NCBI RefSeq assembly: GCF_000820145.1 | Contig: NZ_CDBW01000003.1 | Span: 1 to 64,000, forward strand | Direction: 5' to 3' | Source of the DNA: Aeromonas sobria | GTDB taxonomy: Bacteria; Pseudomonadota; Gammaproteobacteria; Enterobacterales; Aeromonadaceae | Length of the DNA: 64,000 nt | Shown here: positions 59,984 to 64,000 of the stretch, one piece after another | Position numbering within the stretch: the first letter of the stretch is position 1 | Layout: every line of letters starts with the position of its first letter | Program-made: the position numbers and the translations under genes | The notes under the pieces: model-generated | What the model was told of the DNA's origin: nothing | Databases searched by the model: none | What the model saw: only the letters and a program-made list of their open reading frames with translations

Positions 59984-61909
59984 ATGTTCAAAAACTCCAC
60001 CATCAAATTGCGTCTCATCGTGCTGCTCTGCATGCTCTGCCTGCTGCTGCTGGCCGTTGGCAGCCTCGGGTTATACAACATGCAGAGCAGCAATACCGGG
60101 TTGCAGCGTGTTTACAACGACAGGGTGGTTCCTCTCAAGCAACTGAAGACCATCTCCGACAGCTATGCCGTGTCAATCATCGACAACCTCAACAAGGCCA
60201 ATGCGGGGCTGATCCCGGCAGAAGAGGCCCTGACCCAGATTAAACAGGCCCAACAGACGATCAAGAACGAGTGGCATAACTACCAGTCCACCACCCTCAC
60301 CCCGGATGAGCAGCGCTTGTCAGCCGAGGCGACCACACTGTTCAACTCGGCCGATACCGATATTGGCAAACTGGAGAAATTCCTCGCCACCCAGCACGGC
60401 ATGATTGCCGGCATGCTGAGTAATTTTGACGGCACTCTGTATGGTTCCATCGACCCGATAGGCAACAAAATCACCGAGCTGGTCAACCTGCAGCTCAACG
60501 TGGCCAAGTCGGAATATACCGCAGCGCAATCCTGGTATGACGTGATGCTGATAACCATGGCGGTGGTTATCGCGGTCGGCATAGTGCTCGCTGCCTGGTT
60601 TGGCGCCATGTTGATCAAGAGCATCATCACCCCGATCGAACAGGCCCTGCGCGTGGCCAATAGCCTGGCCGAGGGCAATCTGGATGTATCAATCAAGATC
60701 GAATCTAACGACGAGGCAGGTCAGCTCCTGATGGCGATGGACAACATGGTCAAAAAACTGGGGGCCTTGATCACGGATATCGAGACCCTGGTCACAGCCG
60801 CCGTCGAGCAGGGAGACTTCAGCCACAAGATTGCACTGGAGGATCGCCAGGGCTATATCAAGCGGGTATCCGAGCTACTGAATCGTCTCTCCCAGGTGAC
60901 AGATACCAGCCTGGAAGATGTGATGCGCATCGCCACCGCGCTCTCCAGGGGGGATCTGACCCAGCGGATCGATGAGCCCTACCCAGGTATTTTTGGCCAG
61001 ACCAAAGATGGTCTCAACCAGACCATCACTGCGCTAACCAATATCATCGAAGAAGTACGTAATGCCGCCGACAACCTGACCAACGCCTCCAATCAGGTGA
61101 GCAATACGGCGCAGGCATTGAGTCAGGCCACCAGCGAGCAAGCAGCCAGTGTCGAGGAGACCAGCGCCTCTATCGAGCAGATGAGCGCCAGCATCAACCA
61201 GAACACCGAGAACGCCAAGATCACCGACAGCATGGCCAGCAACTCGGTGCTGGAGGCCACCGAAGGGGGCCAATCCGTACAACAGACAGTGACCGCCATG
61301 CAGCAGATCGCCAAAAAAGTCAGCATCATTGATGACATCGCCTACCAGACCAACCTGCTTGCGCTCAATGCGGCCATCGAGGCAGCTCGCGCCGGAGAAC
61401 ATGGCAAAGGCTTCGCGGTGGTTGCCGCCGAGGTGAGAAAACTGGCAGAACGCAGCCAGATCGCGGCGCAAGAGATTGGCGAGCTCTCCTCCGACAGCGT
61501 CAGCAAGGCAGAGCGGGCCGGCAACCTGCTGGAGAGGATCGTCCCCTCCATTCGCAAGACCTCTGATCTGGTACAAGAGATCAATGCCGCTTCGGGCGAG
61601 CAGGCCAGTGCAGCCAACCAGATCAGTCTGGCTATGAGCCAACTCAATCAGGTGACACAACAGAATGCGGCCAGTAGCGAGGAGCTGGCGGCCACCGCCG
61701 AAGAGATGAGCTCGCAAGCCAGCGAACTGCAGCAAACCATGGCCTTCTTCGCTCTGGAAAAAAGTGTGCAGCTCAACTCCAGGCCACATGAAACCAGCCA
61801 CAAGGGGATTCCTCCCAGAGGCAGTTTCATCGCACCGCCACAACGGGCCAGTCAGCCCAATCAACCATCATCCCATTCCATTGCTGAAGCGGATTTTGTC
61901 CGTTTCTAA
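59984..61909 (+). CDS. Methyl-accepting chemotaxis protein with four-helix sensor
   Basis: 641 residues. TM1 is at about 9-30 ([23 protein letters not shown]). A periplasmic four-helix bundle (about 31-185) follows, then TM2 at about 190-212 and HAMP at about 213-265 ([21 protein letters not shown]). A second HAMP-like region ([21 protein letters not shown] ... GDLTQRI) runs at about 285-335. The signalling domain has its tip [36 protein letters not shown]. Its cytoplasmic half is closely related to the next MCP (62535), with shared stretches such as [13 protein letters not shown]. The ligand is unknown. Confidence 0.93.
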   Translation: MFKNSTIKLRLIVLLCMLCLLLLAVGSLGLYNMQSSNTGLQRVYNDRVVPLKQLKTISDSYAVSIIDNLNKANAGLIPAEEALTQIKQAQQTIKNEWHNYQSTTLTPDEQRLSAEATTLFNSADTDIGKLEKFLATQHGMIAGMLSNFDGTLYGSIDPIGNKITELVNLQLNVAKSEYTAAQSWYDVMLITMAVVIAVGIVLAAWFGAMLIKSIITPIEQALRVANSLAEGNLDVSIKIESNDEAGQLLMAMDNMVKKLGALITDIETLVTAAVEQGDFSHKIALEDRQGYIKRVSELLNRLSQVTDTSLEDVMRIATALSRGDLTQRIDEPYPGIFGQTKDGLNQTITALTNIIEEVRNAADNLTNASNQVSNTAQALSQATSEQAASVEETSASIEQMSASINQNTENAKITDSMASNSVLEATEGGQSVQQTVTAMQQIAKKVSIIDDIAYQTNLLALNAAIEAARAGEHGKGFAVVAAEVRKLAERSQIAAQEIGELSSDSVSKAERAGNLLERIVPSIRKTSDLVQEINAASGEQASAANQISLAMSQLNQVTQQNAASSEELAATAEEMSSQASELQQTMAFFALEKSVQLNSRPHETSHKGIPPRGSFIAPPQRASQPNQPSSHSIAEADFVRF

Positions 61910-61921
61910 CCGGAGGCGACC

Positions 61922-62491
61922 ATGCATACATCCACCGACATCACGCTGCCATTATTGGCCGCTGGCGAGAGCAGCGGCGATGCCCAGTACCTGACGTTTC
62001 TGATCAACAACGAGATGTTCGCCATCAATATTCTGGGGGTCAAAGAGATCATTGAATACGGCAATATCACTCCAATCCCGATGATGCCGAGCTTTATTCG
62101 TGGCGTCATCAATCTGCGAGGAGCTGTTGTCTCAGTCGTTGACCTCAGTGCGCGCTTTGGCAATACCCCTTCAAATATTACCCGCCGCAGTTGCATCATC
62201 ATCATTGAGGGAATGGCGCAGCAGGGTGATGAGCCTGTCAGCCAGGATATAGGTGTCGTAGTGGATTCCGTGTCGGAGGTGTTAGGTATTCCACAAGCTG
62301 ATATTGAACCACCGCCAAGTTTTGGCGCCCGCATCAGGGCTGACTTTATCAGCGGCATGGGCAAAGTCAGCGGTAAATTCGTCATCCTCATCGATACCGC
62401 AAAAGTGTTGTCACTCGATGAGATGGCACAACTCAACGAACTGGCCCAGCCACAGGCAAGGTTACCGCAAGGCAATCTGCAGCACTCCTGA
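61922..62491 (+). CDS. cheW: Chemotaxis coupling protein CheW
   Basis: 189 residues, one CheW domain: [24 protein letters not shown] (about 21-44), [29 protein letters not shown] (about 48-76), then a beta core ending [11 protein letters not shown]. The protein links MCPs to CheA. Strong CGGAGG ribosome site, 12 bp after the MCP gene. It is somewhat longer than E. coli CheW (167), with the extra residues at both ends. Confidence 0.94.
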   Translation: MHTSTDITLPLLAAGESSGDAQYLTFLINNEMFAINILGVKEIIEYGNITPIPMMPSFIRGVINLRGAVVSVVDLSARFGNTPSNITRRSCIIIIEGMAQQGDEPVSQDIGVVVDSVSEVLGIPQADIEPPPSFGARIRADFISGMGKVSGKFVILIDTAKVLSLDEMAQLNELAQPQARLPQGNLQHS

Positions 62492-62534
62492 ACAGGCCCC
62501 CATACTCCATGACATGCAGCATAAGGAAACGCTC

Positions 62535-64000
62535 ATGACCCAGTCACTCTTAGGCAAACTCTTCGGGAACGATGCCGCAGAAGCAAGACAACAGGCCCTG
62601 TTACTCGACGCTATCGGACAAGTCCAGCGTGCCATCGTGGAAGATCGCCCCCCAGCCCCACTCGACCTTTCCGGACTGGATAATGCCCTGCGCACGATAG
62701 GAAATGCCGTCAACGACGTGGTGACCTCGCTCAGCGACAAGCTGGAGCAGAGCCGGGATGAAGTCAGGAACAGCCAGGCGTTGCTCCATGAGAACAGACT
62801 GGTTCGCAAGGCTCTGGACTGCGCCAGCACCAACGTGATGATCGCCGACACCAATCTCGACATTATCTATATGAACGAGGCCGTGACGGGCATGCTTAAT
62901 CAGGCTGAAACTGATATCAAAAAAGAGCTCTACAGCTTCAATGCCAATCAGCTGATGGGCGCCAATATCGACAGTTTTCATAAAAACCCCAGCCATCAAC
63001 GGGCGATGCTGGCCAAACTCAACAATACATTCCGAACCCAGATCCAGCTGGGAGGACGAACCTTCTCCCTGATTGCCAATCCGGTCTTCAGCGATAGCGG
63101 CGAGCGCATGGGCTCAGTCGTCGAATGGGCAGACAGAACCAAGGAGGTGATGATAGAAAAAGAGATGTCCGACATCGTGCAGGCAGTGATCAATGGTGAA
63201 CTGCACCGCCGGATGGAACTTGCTGGCAAGAGCGGCTTCTTTCAGGCAATGGGTGAAGGGATCAACCAGATTGCCGAAGTGATCGACCGCACCCTCAACG
63301 AGGTTATCCGGGTCGTACAATGTCTGGCTAAAGGGGACCTGACCCAACAGATAGAGGCTGACTATCCCGGTATTTTTGGTACCACCAAGGATTCACTCAA
63401 CATCACGATCACCTCGCTGACCAAAATCGTCACCGAAGTTCGTAGCGCCTCTGACAATCTCTCCAGCGCCGCCGAGCAGGTAAGTGCCACCGCCCAGTCC
63501 ATCAGCCAATCCAGCAGTGAACAGGCCTCCAGCATGGAAGAGACCAGTGCCTCTATCGAACAGATGAGCGCCAGCATCAATCAGAATACCGACAACGCTC
63601 AAGTCACTGATGGCATGGCCAGCAAGGCCGCCAAAGAGGCCGTCGAGGGAGGCGAAGCAGTCAAGCTCACCGTCGATGCGATGAAACAGATCGCCAAACG
63701 GATTGGCATCATCGATGACATCGCCTACCAGACCAATCTGCTGGCACTCAACGCGGCCATTGAAGCGGCACGGGCAGGCGATCACGGCAAAGGCTTTGCG
63801 GTCGTAGCTGCAGAGGTGCGCAAACTGGCAGAACGTAGCCAAATTGCGGCACAGGAGATTGGCGAGCTCGCCTCCAGTAGTGTGGAGATGGCAGAAAAAG
63901 CAGGTCGCTTGCTGGATCAGATGGTGCCGTCCATTAACAAAACCTCTGACCTGGTACAGGAGATTAGTGCAGCCTCCAATGAGCAATCGACAGGGGTCAG
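62535..64000 (+). CDS. Cytoplasmic PAS-domain methyl-accepting protein, partial
   Basis: The reading frame opens at ATG 62535 (AAGGAAAC upstream) and runs off the right edge, giving 488 visible residues. A helical N-terminus (1-85) is followed by a PAS domain (about 90-200: [21 protein letters not shown] ... [26 protein letters not shown]). Next come HAMP-like segments (about 205-285, [20 protein letters not shown]) and the signalling domain with tip [36 protein letters not shown]. No membrane helix is visible. It is probably a soluble energy or metabolite sensor. It pairs with the preceding MCP as a diverged paralogue in the C-terminal part. Confidence 0.92.
   Translation, partial: MTQSLLGKLFGNDAAEARQQALLLDAIGQVQRAIVEDRPPAPLDLSGLDNALRTIGNAVNDVVTSLSDKLEQSRDEVRNSQALLHENRLVRKALDCASTNVMIADTNLDIIYMNEAVTGMLNQAETDIKKELYSFNANQLMGANIDSFHKNPSHQRAMLAKLNNTFRTQIQLGGRTFSLIANPVFSDSGERMGSVVEWADRTKEVMIEKEMSDIVQAVINGELHRRMELAGKSGFFQAMGEGINQIAEVIDRTLNEVIRVVQCLAKGDLTQQIEADYPGIFGTTKDSLNITITSLTKIVTEVRSASDNLSSAAEQVSATAQSISQSSSEQASSMEETSASIEQMSASINQNTDNAQVTDGMASKAAKEAVEGGEAVKLTVDAMKQIAKRIGIIDDIAYQTNLLALNAAIEAARAGDHGKGFAVVAAEVRKLAERSQIAAQEIGELASSSVEMAEKAGRLLDQMVPSINKTSDLVQEISAASNEQSTGV

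Noticed and set aside
61034..61864. 276-codon antisense ORF opposite the MCP signalling domain
   Set aside because: Leu/Gly/His-rich shadow of the MCP coding frame.

Overview
The window is a 64 kb piece of a GC-rich gammaproteobacterial chromosome. Gene content and protein sequences fit Aeromonas or a close relative. The evidence is a Vibrio/Aeromonas-type TonB2 complex with a DUF3450 protein and a TtpC-like protein, a VxrAB-like two-component system, a Vibrio-type minor pilin operon, and a chemosensory cluster with a STAS protein that resembles V. cholerae cluster I. The genus assignment is inference from recalled protein similarity; no search was run. Genes are packed tightly, with many 4-nt ATGA/GTGA overlaps and strong hairpin terminators. 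No rRNA, tRNA or CRISPR array was seen.

Layout. 1-221: tail of an IS1595-like transposase. 297-1217: L,D-transpeptidase. 1731-9447 (minus): TonB-dependent receptor, DUF3450, TtpC-like, ExbB, ExbD, TonB and TPR protein, one energised uptake unit. 10186-16604 (plus): peptide-type ABC importer (two permeases, binding protein, two ATPases) with two unusual tandem micro-duplications. 16807-24442: periplasmic binding protein, YitT-like membrane protein, ugd plus a UDP-uronate epimerase, a small membrane protein, a lytic transglycosylase, an exported nucleosidase, YgjV-like protein and a Crp/Fnr regulator. 24686-32716: ettA, adeP with a PurR-like operator, an acetyltransferase, glnE and a second acetyltransferase. 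32812-37987 (minus): vxrA-vxrB-vxrC-like operon followed by a GH101/GH129-like hydrolase.

38310-41679 (minus): five-gene type IV minor pilin operon. It is bracketed by decayed fragments of asmA on one side and of alkA and vxrA on the other. These fragments lie in the order expected from an old tandem duplication of [12 protein letters not shown]. 42437-46969: intact asmA, an Ada-AlkA fusion and ogt (alkylation repair). 47243-50461: a more AT-rich sugar locus with a DeoR-HTH/ribokinase fusion, a DMT-type transporter and a ribokinase. 50551-55545: rlhA, a LysE-type exporter, a LysR regulator and a stand-alone FabH-like synthase. 55808-64000: chemosensory cluster (MCP, CheY, STAS, CheA, MCP, CheW and a PAS-MCP that runs off the window).

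Most interesting observations: (1) CheA carries two exact-length 24-residue motifs matching the MshEN c-di-GMP-binding pattern except for the first Arg; (2) the decayed duplication around the pilin operon; (3) two tandem 34-codon micro-ORFs made from the end of the permease gene; (4) a triplicated 21-residue N-terminus with two G7 tracts in the first ATPase; (5) the HTH-ribokinase fusion locus.
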